In this document: in pieces, positions 8,368 through 18,004 of the stretch
How the letters are laid out: every line of letters starts with the position of its first letter
Numbering within the stretch: position 1 is the first letter of the stretch
NCBI RefSeq assembly: GCF_021325795.1
Contig: NZ_JAHPZX010000001.1
Span: forward strand, 1,302,001 to 1,366,000
DNA from: Bordetella sp. LUAb4
Lineage (GTDB): Bacteria; Pseudomonadota; Gammaproteobacteria; Burkholderiales; Burkholderiaceae_B
Length of the DNA stretch: 64,000 nucleotides
Reading direction: 5' to 3'
Position numbers and translations under genes: made by a program
The notes under the pieces: generated by a model
Told to the model about the DNA's origin: nothing
Databases searched by the model: none
The model's input: only the letters and a program-made list of their open reading frames with translations

Positions 8368-9600
8368 ATGGACAAGCCTTATTCTTTCGCCCCCTTGTCG
8401 CAGGCCGCGCGCCTGCTGGGTCTGGCCGGCACGGCCTGGGCTCTGGCGGCGGGCGCCGCGCAAGCGCAGATCACCGTGCGGATCGGCGAGGTGAACAGCT
8501 ACAAGGCGCAGCCCGCTTTCCTCGAACCCTATCGCAACGGCATGCAGCTGGCGGTGGACGAGGTCAACCAGGCCGGCGGCGTGGCCGGCAAGAAGCTGGA
8601 GTTGTTCACGCGTGACGACAACGCCAATCCGGGCGATGCCGTGCGCGCCGCCGAAGAGCTGATGTCGCGCGAGCGGGTCGATGTGCTGCTTGGCGGCTAT
8701 CTGTCCAATATCGGATTGGCGCTGGCCGACTTCGCGCGTCAGAAGAAGATTTTCTATCTCGCCAGCGAGCCCTTGACCGACAAGATCGTCTGGCAGAACG
8801 GCAACCGCTACACCTTCCGCCTGCGTGCCTCCACCTATATGCAGGCCGCCATGCTGGTGCCGGAAGCAGTCAAGCTGGGCAAAAAGCGCTGGGCCTTCGT
8901 CTATCCCAATTACGAATACGGTCTGTCGGCGGTAGCCACCTTCAAGGAATTGCTGAAGAAGGCCCAGCCTGATGTCGAATTCGTCGGCGACCAGGCCGCG
9001 CCGCTGGGCAAGGTGGACGCGGGCAGCGTGGCACAAGCGTTGGCCGATGCCAAGCCCGACGCGATTTTCAACGTTCTGTTCGCCGGCGACCTGACCAAGC
9101 TGGTACGCGAAGGCACCACGCGCGGCTTGTTCCCGGCCACGCCGGTGGTCAGCATGCTGACGGGCGAGCCGGAATATCTGGATCCCCTCAAGGACGAAAC
9201 GCCAGTGGGCTGGGTCGTTACCGGCTACCCCTGGTCCACCATCCAGACGCCCGAACACACGGCTTTCCTCAAGGCCTATCGCGCCCGCTACAAGGACTAC
9301 CCGCGCCTTGGCGCTGTCGTGGGCTACAGCGCCATCAAGTCGCTGGCGGCCGGACTGGCGAAGACCAATGGCAACGCACAGCCCGATAAGCTGATCACGG
9401 CGTTCGAGGGCTTGCAGGTGGATATCCCCTTCGGCCGCATCCAGTACCGCGCCATCGATCATCAATCGACCATGGGCGCCTATGTCGGCAAGCTGGCGGT
9501 GCAGGACGGCAAGGGGGTGATGGTGGATTACCAATACAAGGACGGCGCGGCCTTCCTCCCCTCGGACGAAGAAGTGCGCAAGCTGCGGCCGGCGCAGTAG
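8368..9600 (+). CDS. ABC transporter substrate-binding protein, branched-chain amino acid type (Peripla_BP_6)
   Basis: A periplasmic binding protein of 410 residues. The signal peptide spans residues 1-33 (hydrophobic LLGLAGTAWALAAGAAQA, cleavage before QITVRIG). The mature protein begins with the family-typical ITVRIGEVNSYK and contains AVDEVNQAGGVAGKKLEL, as in LivJ-like receptors. No permease or ATPase gene is adjacent, so it is an orphan receptor that must share a membrane complex encoded elsewhere. The ligand cannot be inferred. The start ATG is just upstream of a short basic n-region. Confidence 0.88.
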   Translation: MDKPYSFAPLSQAARLLGLAGTAWALAAGAAQAQITVRIGEVNSYKAQPAFLEPYRNGMQLAVDEVNQAGGVAGKKLELFTRDDNANPGDAVRAAEELMSRERVDVLLGGYLSNIGLALADFARQKKIFYLASEPLTDKIVWQNGNRYTFRLRASTYMQAAMLVPEAVKLGKKRWAFVYPNYEYGLSAVATFKELLKKAQPDVEFVGDQAAPLGKVDAGSVAQALADAKPDAIFNVLFAGDLTKLVREGTTRGLFPATPVVSMLTGEPEYLDPLKDETPVGWVVTGYPWSTIQTPEHTAFLKAYRARYKDYPRLGAVVGYSAIKSLAAGLAKTNGNAQPDKLITAFEGLQVDIPFGRIQYRAIDHQSTMGAYVGKLAVQDGKGVMVDYQYKDGAAFLPSDEEVRKLRPAQ

Positions 9601-9660
9601 GCACTTACCTCGGCCTATAACCCCCGGCCCTGCACGGGTAAGGGCCATGGCTGCGGTGCT

Positions 9661-10014
9661 ATGCTCCGTCCCATGGTTTGCCCGTATATCGATTCCTCTT
9701 CTTCCGTCCCCGATAGCGCCGCGCCTGGCGCTGACGACAGCCCCTCCGGCGCCTCGGCCGGGGGCGCCGCCACGCCTCCCGCCTCGGCTCCAGCCGCGGC
9801 TTGCGCTACACCCTCCACTACGGGAGGCCGGGGCGTGTTCACCACCACCGACTCCCCCTGCGTGGCGGTCTGCTCCACCCTCTACGACGACATCTGCCGC
9901 GGCTGCGGCCGCACGGCCATGGAAGTGGCGGAATGGGTCTTCCTGAGCCCGGACGAAAAGCAGGTGATCTGGACCCGCATCCGCGCGGAAGGCTATCCGC
10001 GGCGCAAGGGCTGA
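9661..10014 (+). CDS. DUF1289 domain protein
   Basis: A 117-residue protein whose last 55 residues match the DUF1289 pattern: SPCVAVCSTLYDDICRGCGR with four cysteines, probably metal-binding, then an EVAEW helix and a DEKQ segment. The N-terminal 60 residues are Ala/Pro/Ser-rich and may be partly untranslated; internal starts are possible. The function of the family is unknown. Confidence 0.7.
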   Translation: MLRPMVCPYIDSSSSVPDSAAPGADDSPSGASAGGAATPPASAPAAACATPSTTGGRGVFTTTDSPCVAVCSTLYDDICRGCGRTAMEVAEWVFLSPDEKQVIWTRIRAEGYPRRKG

Positions 10015-10047
10015 AGCGCGGCACCCCGACGTGCCGCTGTTTCTTTT

Positions 10048-10797
10048 TCAGAACCGATAACCCACCGCCACGGTGAACACCCACGGGTCGACGTGCGCGC
10101 GGCCGATGGTGTCGCCGTTGAGCTTCACCTTCGAATCGATGTCGATGTAGCGCACGTCGGCGTTCAGCAGCCAGCGCTCGCTCAGCTGGTAGTCCACGCC
10201 GATCTGGCCGGCCACCCCCCACGAATCCGTCAACTTGACGTTATTGCCCGCCAGCGCGCCCCGGCCCTTGGTGTCGAAGAAGTGGGTGTAGTCCAAACCC
10301 ACGCCCACATAAGGCTGGATCTTGCTGTCCGGCAGGAAATGCCACTGCAGGCTGAGCGTGGGTGGCAACTGTTTGGTGTCGACGATATTGCCGCCGACGG
10401 CGCCACTGCCGCGCACATCGTGCTGGAAGGGCACGGCGCCAAGCAGTTCGATACCGATATTCTGCGTGGCCATGTACGTGACCGTGAAGCTGGGCCGCAC
10501 GCTGTTGTTGGCATGCAGGCCGACCGCGCCATCGAGCGCATTGCCGGTGTTGGACTTGGGCCGCACCTGGGTAGCGCCCACACGCAGCAACACGTCGCCG
10601 GCTTCATAGGCATGCGCCGGCGTGGCGACGAAAAGGGCCGCGCCCAGCGCACACAATGCGATGCCCGCGCGCAGGACGTTTACAGCGCGCCCGATTTGTT
10701 CCGGGCGTCCGATTCGTTCTGAACGCCCGATTCGTCCCGGGCGCCCCATCCGTCCAGGGCCTGCGCCACGCGTCAAGCTTGCCATGGGAATTGCCAT
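10048..10797 (-). CDS. ompW: OmpW-family outer membrane protein
   Basis: A small eight-stranded beta-barrel of the outer membrane. The body has the OmpW features: AGDVLLRVGAT after the signal peptide, IGIELLGAVPF, LPPTLSLQWHF, YVGVGLDYTHFF and a terminal aromatic VAVGYRF for BAM recognition. Two starts are close together: ATG at 10803 is only two bases after the GGAG, whereas ATG at 10797 (MAIPMASL) is eight bases after it and is preferred. The signal peptide is unusual because about 24 Arg/Gly/Pro/Ile residues made by a four-copy 18-bp repeat precede its hydrophobic core (LRAGIALCALGAALFVATPAHA). The protein may start further downstream in other strains. Confidence 0.88.
   Translation of the reverse strand: MAIPMASLTRGAGPGRMGRPGRIGRSERIGRPEQIGRAVNVLRAGIALCALGAALFVATPAHAYEAGDVLLRVGATQVRPKSNTGNALDGAVGLHANNSVRPSFTVTYMATQNIGIELLGAVPFQHDVRGSGAVGGNIVDTKQLPPTLSLQWHFLPDSKIQPYVGVGLDYTHFFDTKGRGALAGNNVKLTDSWGVAGQIGVDYQLSERWLLNADVRYIDIDSKVKLNGDTIGRAHVDPWVFTVAVGYRF
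10687..10758. repeat. 18-bp tandem repeat (4 copies) in the ompW signal-peptide region
   Basis: Units at 10687, 10705, 10723 and 10741 follow the pattern GCGCCCGATTCGTCCCGG with a few differences each. Read on the minus strand they encode RPGRMG, RPGRIG, RSERIG and RPEQIG. The repeat is in frame, so copy-number change keeps the gene open. Confidence 0.85.
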
Positions 10798-11014
10798 CTT
10801 CATTTCTCCGATATCGAAATCCTGTAGGGCAAGAATGGCAGTGGGCGCACGCGGCCCTGTTGATAAAAGTCAACGGCGCTGCCGTTTGCGCGACCGTAGC
10901 GCGCGGACGCGGCGCCGCTGTCGCGGCAAAGCCGCAACGCACCCTTCCCCTGTCGCGGACATGTCATGTAAGCCGGGCTTAATGGCGTTTTTCGCGACTC
11001 CCCGGGTGCTCGCC

Positions 11015-12046
11015 ATGCTCATAGTGCTGGTCACGGATGCCTGGCATCCACAGGTCAACGGTGTCGTCCGCACCTGGACGACCATGTGCCGCTTGTTGCG
11101 GGAATGGGGACATGAAGTCCTGGTGGTCAGTCCGGAGGGCGCGCGCACGGTGCCGGCGCCCTCCGAGCCCGACCTGCGGCTATGCCTGTTCCCCGGCCGG
11201 CAGCTCAAGCGCGTGCTGGGCGACGTGGTGCCCGACGTGCTGCACATCGCCACGGAAGGCCCCCTGGGGCTGGCCGCGCGGCGCATGGCGCAGAAGAGAG
11301 GCTGGCGCTTCACCACGTCCTTCCACACCATGTTCCCCGACTACCTGGAAGCGCGCATGGGCATCCCGGCCGCGCTGCCGTGGCGCTTCCTGCGCTGGTT
11401 CCACAAGCCTTCGCAACAAGTGCTGGTGCCCACGCCCACGGTGCGCGACATCGTCGCCAGCCGCGGCTTGCAGAATCTGCAGGTATGGTCGCGCGGCGTG
11501 GACGGCCAGAAATTCACCCCCGGCGCGCGCGACGCGTTCTCCGAACTGCCGCGCCCCGTGTTCCTGAGCGTTGGCCGGGTGGCCAAGGAAAAGAACCTGG
11601 ACGCTTTCCTGGCGCTGGACTTGCCCGGTTCGAAACTGGTGGTCGGCGCCGGACCGGACGAAGCCCGCCTGCGCAAGAAATACCCCCACGTCCGCTTTGA
11701 AGGCATGCGTTCGGACGCCGATCTGCCGCGCTATTACTCGGCTGCCGACGTGTTCGTATTTCCCAGCCTGACAGATACCTTCGGCCTGGTGATGCTGGAG
11801 GCCATGGCCTGCGGCACGCCGGTGGCGGCGTTCCGCAGCGAGGCGCCGCTGGCGGTCATCCAGGAAGGCGTTACCGGTTATCTGGACAATGACCTGGGCG
11901 CGGCGTGCCGCGCGGCCCTGGCGCTAGACCGTGAAAGGGTGCGCCAGCATGCCCTGGCACGCACGTGGGACAGCGTCGCCAGGGATCTATTGGCGGCATT
12001 TGTACCGCTGACCCCGGCCACCCGCTACAATGTCGCCCACGCTTGA
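11015..12046 (+). CDS. Glycosyltransferase family 4 (GT-B), mannosyl/glucosyl type
   Basis: A 343-residue retaining GT-B glycosyltransferase. The N-terminus MLIVLVTDAWHPQVNGVVRT is the acceptor domain start seen in GT4 alpha-mannosyltransferases and lipid glycosyltransferases. The donor domain has LSVGRVAKEKNLD and the E-x7-E region TDTFGLVMLEAMACGTPV. Homologues usually start at this Met; in-frame ATGs at 10961 and 10982 would add 18 or 11 residues. The acceptor is unknown; a membrane lipid is plausible from family precedent. The last codons and TGA overlap the first strand of the SAH riboswitch. Confidence 0.85.
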   Translation: MLIVLVTDAWHPQVNGVVRTWTTMCRLLREWGHEVLVVSPEGARTVPAPSEPDLRLCLFPGRQLKRVLGDVVPDVLHIATEGPLGLAARRMAQKRGWRFTTSFHTMFPDYLEARMGIPAALPWRFLRWFHKPSQQVLVPTPTVRDIVASRGLQNLQVWSRGVDGQKFTPGARDAFSELPRPVFLSVGRVAKEKNLDAFLALDLPGSKLVVGAGPDEARLRKKYPHVRFEGMRSDADLPRYYSAADVFVFPSLTDTFGLVMLEAMACGTPVAAFRSEAPLAVIQEGVTGYLDNDLGAACRAALALDRERVRQHALARTWDSVARDLLAAFVPLTPATRYNVAHA

Positions 12047-12195
12047 GGAGCGTTGCGACGGATTACCCTGTCGGCGTTGTGTCCCTCTCACCGTGATTCA
12101 CATCACGATGGACGACATTTCCGCCACCGGGTCCGCCAGGCTCAAGCATTCCAGGGTAGGCCGCGTACGCGCGGCTCCATGAAACGGCGCTCACC
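12041..12195 (+). promoter_or_regulatory. S-adenosylhomocysteine (SAH) riboswitch
   Basis: Matches the SAH riboswitch core. The 5' strand GCTTGAGGAGCGTTGCGACG is followed, after a variable hairpin region, by AGGCTCAAGC, then a second variable hairpin and AAACGGCGCTCA. P1 is a perfect seven-base pairing of GCTTGAG (12041-12047) with CTCAAGC (12141-12147). GAGCGT (12048-12053) pairs with GCGCTC (12187-12192) to form the pseudoknot-like helix. These aptamers bind SAH and switch on ahcY when SAH accumulates. The expression platform is probably in 12196-12333. Confidence 0.93.
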
Positions 12196-12333
12196 TTAGC
12201 TGCATCGCGGCAGTGAAGGCGAGCACGCCGTCTGGTTCTCCACCGGAACGGCCGGACACCCCACAGGTGTCCGCGCGCTCGTCCCGCCGGCCGCGCCGTA
12301 GCGCCGTCCGTTTTCTCGTGTGGAGCAATCACA

Positions 12334-13752
<1,419 letters not shown>

Positions 13753-13918
13753 TTTTGACGCAAAATAGGGTCAGGTCCTGCGCGTCCGTCGGATGCGGGA
13801 CCGCCTGCGCAATCCCGGCGTTTTTTTCCGAAGCAACGTTTCGTCGTATCCTCTCGTGGGATACATCCTTCGGATGCATACGCCGACTGTGCTCGTCAAA
13901 CTTTGCGGGAGACCCGAT

Positions 13919-14257
13919 ATGACCTTGATACTCGTCTGGATACTGAACGCCGTTGCCTTGCTGATCGTGGCTTATCTGCTGCCAGGCATCGCGGTGGCCA
14001 GTTTCGGATCGGCGCTGATCGCCGCCCTGGTGCTGGGGCTGTTGAACATGCTGGTCAAGCCGGTGCTGGTGCTGCTCACGCTGCCCATCACCATCGTCAC
14101 ATTGGGTCTCTTCCTTATCGTTCTCAACGCGCTGTTGTTCTGGTTTGCCGGGTCCATCCTCAAAGGCTTCCAGGTCAATGGCTTCTGGTGGGCCGTGATC
14201 GGAGCGGTGCTGTATTCGATCATCTCGGGCCTGCTTTCCATGCTCGTGAGCTCATGA
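13919..14257 (+). CDS. Small four-helix membrane protein, phage-holin superfamily IV-like
   Basis: A 112-residue integral membrane protein with four hydrophobic segments (about residues 3-22, 28-47, 55-78 and 88-108) and a central LVKPVLVLLTLPITI motif typical of the family. Despite the name, members are widespread chromosomal genes and no phage neighbour is present. Its stop codon overlaps the metF start (ATGA), so the two are translationally coupled. Why a holin-like protein sits between ahcY and metF is not known. Confidence 0.85.
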   Translation: MTLILVWILNAVALLIVAYLLPGIAVASFGSALIAALVLGLLNMLVKPVLVLLTLPITIVTLGLFLIVLNALLFWFAGSILKGFQVNGFWWAVIGAVLYSIISGLLSMLVSS

Positions 14258-15090
14258 CCGATACGAAGACGCCGGCGCTCAGCCTCGAATTCTTTCCGCC
14301 GCGCGACATCGCGGCCCAGGAGCGGCTGGTTCGCGCCGCCAAGCAGATGCTGGCCATGCATCCGCGCTACGTCAGCGTCACCTTTGGCGCTGGCGGCTCC
14401 ACCCGCGAAGGGACGGCCGGGACGGTGCGCACCATGCGCAACCTGGGCGTGCCCGCCGCGCCGCACCTGTCCTGCGTGGGGGCGTCGCGTGAAGAGCTGC
14501 GCGGCATCCTGCACGCCTACCGCGAGGAAGGCGTCAAGCAGGTGGTGGCCTTGCGCGGCGACCTGCCGTCGGGCATGGGCGGTGATGCGGGTGAACTGCG
14601 CTATGCGCGCGATCTGGTGGCCTTCATCCGGGAAGAAACCGGTGACTGGTTCCATATCGAAGTGGCCGCCTATCCGGAAACCCATCCGCAGGCGGAAAGC
14701 CCGTCGGCCGACCTGGACCATTTCGTCGAGAAGGTGCAGGCCGGTGCCGACAGCGCCATCACTCAGTATTTCTTCAATCCCGACGCCTATTTCGATTTCA
14801 TCGACCGGGCCAGTGCCAAGGGCGTGACCGTGCCCATCGTGCCGGGCATCATGCCCATCACCAATCACAGCCAGTTGGTACGGTTCTCGCAGATGTGCGG
14901 CGCGGAAATCCCGCGCTGGATCCGCATGCGCCTGGCCGAATATGGCGATGACAAGGCCTCCATCCGGGCCTTCGGCATCGACGTCGTCTCCGACCTGTGC
15001 CGTCGTCTGCTGGATCAGGGTGCGCCGGGGCTGCACTTCTACACGTTGAACAACGCGGAAGTGCCCATGGCCATCTGGAAGGGGTTGTAA
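14254..15090 (+). CDS. metF: 5,10-methylenetetrahydrofolate reductase
   Basis: Reduces methylene-THF to methyl-THF for methionine synthase, using FAD and NADH. The protein has 278 residues, the normal length for the compact bacterial type. It shows the EFFPPR start, the FGAGGSTREGT loop, the LRGDLP segment and AITQYFFN. It overlaps the preceding membrane protein by four bases. A GC-rich hairpin (CCCCC TGCCGCGC GGGGG) follows immediately. Together with ahcY it forms the homocysteine-to-methionine side of the SAM cycle; metK is elsewhere in the window (24076). Confidence 0.95.
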   Translation: MTDTKTPALSLEFFPPRDIAAQERLVRAAKQMLAMHPRYVSVTFGAGGSTREGTAGTVRTMRNLGVPAAPHLSCVGASREELRGILHAYREEGVKQVVALRGDLPSGMGGDAGELRYARDLVAFIREETGDWFHIEVAAYPETHPQAESPSADLDHFVEKVQAGADSAITQYFFNPDAYFDFIDRASAKGVTVPIVPGIMPITNHSQLVRFSQMCGAEIPRWIRMRLAEYGDDKASIRAFGIDVVSDLCRRLLDQGAPGLHFYTLNNAEVPMAIWKGL

Positions 15091-15111
15091 CCCCCTGCCG
15101 CGCGGGGGGCT
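15090..15111 (+). terminator. Possible terminator hairpin after metF
   Basis: ACCCCC and GGGGGG arms around an 8-base loop immediately after the stop codon, followed by only a short T-rich run, so intrinsic termination may be weak. Confidence 0.4.
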
Positions 15112-15162
15112 TCCTCTCGGTCACGATCAAACATGGCGAATGGCAGGCGCGAGCCGATCCAT

Positions 15163-16026
15163 TCACCCTTGTTGCGGGGTGTCCGGGCTCTCGGCCAGCG
15201 ATTGCAAGGACGTCACGCCGCAAGGCTCGGGGCTGCCGGGCAGGATGCGTACCGGCTGGTGCACCCGCCCCGGCGGCACCAGGCTGTCGGGGTCGCAGGG
15301 GTCGGTCCAGATGGGATCCTCGATTTCCGCGAAGACCTGGCGCAGGCGTTCGCCCCAGCTGCTGCGGATCATGCGGAAGTATTCGTTGTTCTCGTCGATA
15401 TTGGCGAAACGGCTGACGCGCAAGGCGTTGCTGTCGTACACCAGCAAATCCAGCGGCAGGCCCACGGAAATATTCGAACGCAAGGTCGAATCCATGGAGA
15501 TCAGCGCGCACTTGGCCGCTTCGTCCAGGGTGGTATCGGGCAGCAGCACGCGATCCATGATGGGCTTGCCGTACTTGGCTTCGCCAATCTGGAAATAAGG
15601 GCACTCATCATGGGCTTCGATGAAATTGCCGGCGGAGTAAAGCTGGAACAGGCGGCAGCGCTCGCCCTTGATCTGGCCGCCAAAGATCAGGTTGACGTTG
15701 AACTCCACCCCTTGTTCATGCAGGGCTTCGGCATCGCGCCGGTGTACCTGCCGCACCGCGTCGCCCACCAGGCGAGCCGCGTCGAACATATTGGGCGCGC
15801 ACCAGATCGACGCCGGGTCTTCGCTGGCCGGCGTCGATAGTTCGTTGACGACGGCCTGGCTGACGGCCAGATTACCGGACGTCATCAAAACCATCACTCG
15901 CTCACCCGGGCGCTCGAACACGCTGAGTTTGCGAAATACGCTGATCTGGTCCACACCCGCGTTGGTGCGCGAATCGGCCAGAAAGACCAGGCCGTCGCGC
16001 AGGCGGGCCGCTACACAATAAGTCAT
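15163..16026 (-). CDS. Anbu (ancestral beta-subunit) proteasome-like peptidase
   Basis: An N-terminal-nucleophile hydrolase related to proteasome beta subunits and HslV (COG3484). The start MTYCVAARLRDGLVFLADSR places the predicted nucleophile Thr directly after Met, with Asp in the ADSRTNAG turn and Lys in FRKL, the expected active-site set. It has 287 residues, about 40 longer than typical Anbu proteins, owing to a proline-rich C-terminal tail after the IEDPIW segment. It is the last gene of a four-gene operon with transglutaminase, alpha-E and ATP-grasp proteins, the arrangement classically linked to Anbu. Its natural substrate is not known. Confidence 0.93.
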   Translation of the reverse strand: MTYCVAARLRDGLVFLADSRTNAGVDQISVFRKLSVFERPGERVMVLMTSGNLAVSQAVVNELSTPASEDPASIWCAPNMFDAARLVGDAVRQVHRRDAEALHEQGVEFNVNLIFGGQIKGERCRLFQLYSAGNFIEAHDECPYFQIGEAKYGKPIMDRVLLPDTTLDEAAKCALISMDSTLRSNISVGLPLDLLVYDSNALRVSRFANIDENNEYFRMIRSSWGERLRQVFAEIEDPIWTDPCDPDSLVPPGRVHQPVRILPGSPEPCGVTSLQSLAESPDTPQQG

Positions 16027-16062
16027 TGGGGGGACAGGGCAAAAGACTATCCCGGCATTGTA

Positions 16063-16863
16063 TTACTGCTGGGCCGCCTGCACTTGAACTGTAACGGACA
16101 TCGATTCCTGGCCGCCGCCGTTGCGCACCCCGCGCACCGGCGCGGCCGAGTCGTAGTCGCGCGCGACCGCCAGCCGGCAGTGGCAGTCTGACGCGAATTG
16201 GCGATTGGTGATATCCACGCTGCTCCAGCCAAGATCTGGCAGCCAGACGTCGGCCCAGGCGTGGCTGGCCGCGTGGTCGGCTTCCGTGTACAGATACCCG
16301 CTGACATAGCGGCCCGGCACACCCAGGGAACGGACGCAGGCCAGGAACAGGTGGGCATGGTCCTGGCATACCCCGTGGCCCAGCGCCAGCACCTGGCCGG
16401 CGGCGGTGGTGACGTCGGTGGTGCCGGGTTCGTAGGCGACGCGGTCGTTGATCGCTTCCGCCAGGGCCAGGCTGTCTTCCGGCCGGCTCAGGCCTTGCGG
16501 CAGCACCGTCCGGCAGAAGTCGCGGATGGCGTCGTCGGCCTGGGTCAGGGAAGTGGGCACGCAGTAGGCGTGTACCGGCAGCCGGCTTTCATCGCCGTTG
16601 ACCATGCCGTAAGGCGAGGGATCGATCTCCACCTGGCCGCTGACACGCAGTTCGATCTCATCGTGCGGGCGGTTCAGCGTCAGGGTGTGCGTGACGTTGC
16701 CATAGGCATCCACCTGTTCCTGCAGCGTGCCGGGCGCTTCGATATGCCAGCGCAGCGAGCGCTGGTGTTCCTCCGGGCGCGGGGTCAGGTGCAGGGTCTG
16801 GATGCTGTAGGTCACCGGTGCGGTGTACTGATAGCGCGTCACATGCTTGATGAAGTGTTTCAT
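16063..16863 (-). CDS. Transglutaminase-like cysteine protease family protein
   Basis: A 266-residue protein. The N-terminal beta domain starts MKHFIKHVTRYQY; the papain-like transglutaminase core follows, with Cys in GHGVCQDHAHLFL, His in ASHAWADVW and Asp in SVDITN. These three form the catalytic triad. Family members in this operon type are thought to cleave or form amide bonds in a peptide-like product made by the ATP-grasp partner; that role is inferred from gene association. The frame is open further upstream, but homologues begin at this Met. It is 36 bases upstream of the Anbu gene. Confidence 0.9.
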   Translation of the reverse strand: MKHFIKHVTRYQYTAPVTYSIQTLHLTPRPEEHQRSLRWHIEAPGTLQEQVDAYGNVTHTLTLNRPHDEIELRVSGQVEIDPSPYGMVNGDESRLPVHAYCVPTSLTQADDAIRDFCRTVLPQGLSRPEDSLALAEAINDRVAYEPGTTDVTTAAGQVLALGHGVCQDHAHLFLACVRSLGVPGRYVSGYLYTEADHAASHAWADVWLPDLGWSSVDITNRQFASDCHCRLAVARDYDSAAPVRGVRNGGGQESMSVTVQVQAAQQ

Positions 16864-16930
16864 GGGCGGCGTCCTTGATTTGTGCGCATGTCCGTGTCTA
16901 TGCCGGGTTATGCCGGGTTCATGCCAGGCT

Positions 16931-17998
16931 TTATGCCCAGGTCGACAGCAGAAAATCCTGGCCGATGCGGTTGCCCAGGTCCTTCGTCTGGTCGAGGAAT
17001 TGCTCCAGATAACGATGCAGGCCGCCGGACAGGATGTCCTCGACGCGGGCGTATTGCAGGTCGGCGCACAGCTTGCCGGCGCGCCGCTCGGTTTCCGCGG
17101 AGCGATCGTTGGACACCAGGGCCAGCGTGCCGGCCACCGCACGCATCGAGGCCAGCAGCGAACGCGGCATGTCGCCATGCAGCATCAGCAATTCGGCCAC
17201 GCGATCGGGTGTGATGACGTCGCGATAGACCTTGCGGTAGATCTCCAGGCCGGACACCGAGGTCAGGATGGCCGCCCAACGATAGAACTCGGTGTGCGCG
17301 GCGGGGCGTTCGGCCACGGCCGAGGGGGCTTCGCCGTCAGCCTGTGCACGCCCTTTCACTTCGGCTTGTGCATCGGATGAAATGTCGGCTCGAGGGTCGG
17401 CCAGCACCACGCCTTGCTCGCCGCCCTCGTCGTCATCGCGCTCGTATTCATAGAACTTCACGTCCAGCATGCGCGCCATATTGTCAGCGCGCTCCAGGTA
17501 CATGCCCAGGCGCAGGAAGTGCAGCGCCTCGTCTTCCAGCATGGTGCCTATCATGACGCCGCGCGCCACGTGCGAGCGGAACTTGACCCATTCGAAGAAC
17601 TCGCCCGGATTGCGTTCGGGCAGGTCCATGCGCAGGTGTTTCAACAGCTCCAGCCAGGTCGTGTTGTAAGTCTCCCAGACTTCGGTGGTCAGGCTGCCAC
17701 GCACGGCGCGGGCGTTCTCGCGCGCCAGGCGCAGGCAGGCGTAGATGGACGACGGATTGTCCTCGTCGCGCACCATGAAGCGCAGCACGTCGCGGGGAGA
17801 GCCTTCGGGATAGCGTTCATCGAACTGGTTCTGCAGTTCGGAGATGCGCATCAAGGCGCGCCAGGAGCGTTCGCGCGTGGCTTCGTCCTGCGGCAACAGG
17901 GACATTTGCAGATTGACGTCCAGCATGCGCGCGGTGTTTTCGGCGCGCTCGACGTAGCGGCACATCCAGAACAGATTGTCGGCGGTACGGCTAAGCAT
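16931..17998 (-). CDS. Alpha-E domain protein (COG2307)
   Basis: An all-helical protein of 355 residues beginning MLSRTADNLFWMCRYVERAE, the family signature. The usual length is near 315; the excess is an acidic, Ala-rich insertion at about residues 200-245. The biochemical function is unknown. Alpha-E proteins occur next to or fused with circularly permuted ATP-grasp enzymes and are taken to be partners in the same modification or synthesis reaction. The start is six bases after the stop of the ATP-grasp gene, so they are cotranslated. Confidence 0.92.
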   Translation of the reverse strand: MLSRTADNLFWMCRYVERAENTARMLDVNLQMSLLPQDEATRERSWRALMRISELQNQFDERYPEGSPRDVLRFMVRDEDNPSSIYACLRLARENARAVRGSLTTEVWETYNTTWLELLKHLRMDLPERNPGEFFEWVKFRSHVARGVMIGTMLEDEALHFLRLGMYLERADNMARMLDVKFYEYERDDDEGGEQGVVLADPRADISSDAQAEVKGRAQADGEAPSAVAERPAAHTEFYRWAAILTSVSGLEIYRKVYRDVITPDRVAELLMLHGDMPRSLLASMRAVAGTLALVSNDRSAETERRAGKLCADLQYARVEDILSGGLHRYLEQFLDQTKDLGNRIGQDFLLSTWA

Positions 17999-18004
17999 GA
18001 TGGT

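Noticed and set aside
8176-9648. Long open frame antisense to the substrate-binding protein gene
   Set aside because: The plus-strand gene has a signal peptide and family motifs; the minus frame has neither.
13919-14257. Holin-like gene taken as evidence of a prophage
   Set aside because: No other phage gene is near and the family is common on chromosomes.
13972-15036. Open frame antisense to metF
   Set aside because: The plus-strand metF is complete and matches its family; the minus-strand translation is an Ala/Gly/His/Arg-rich shadow.
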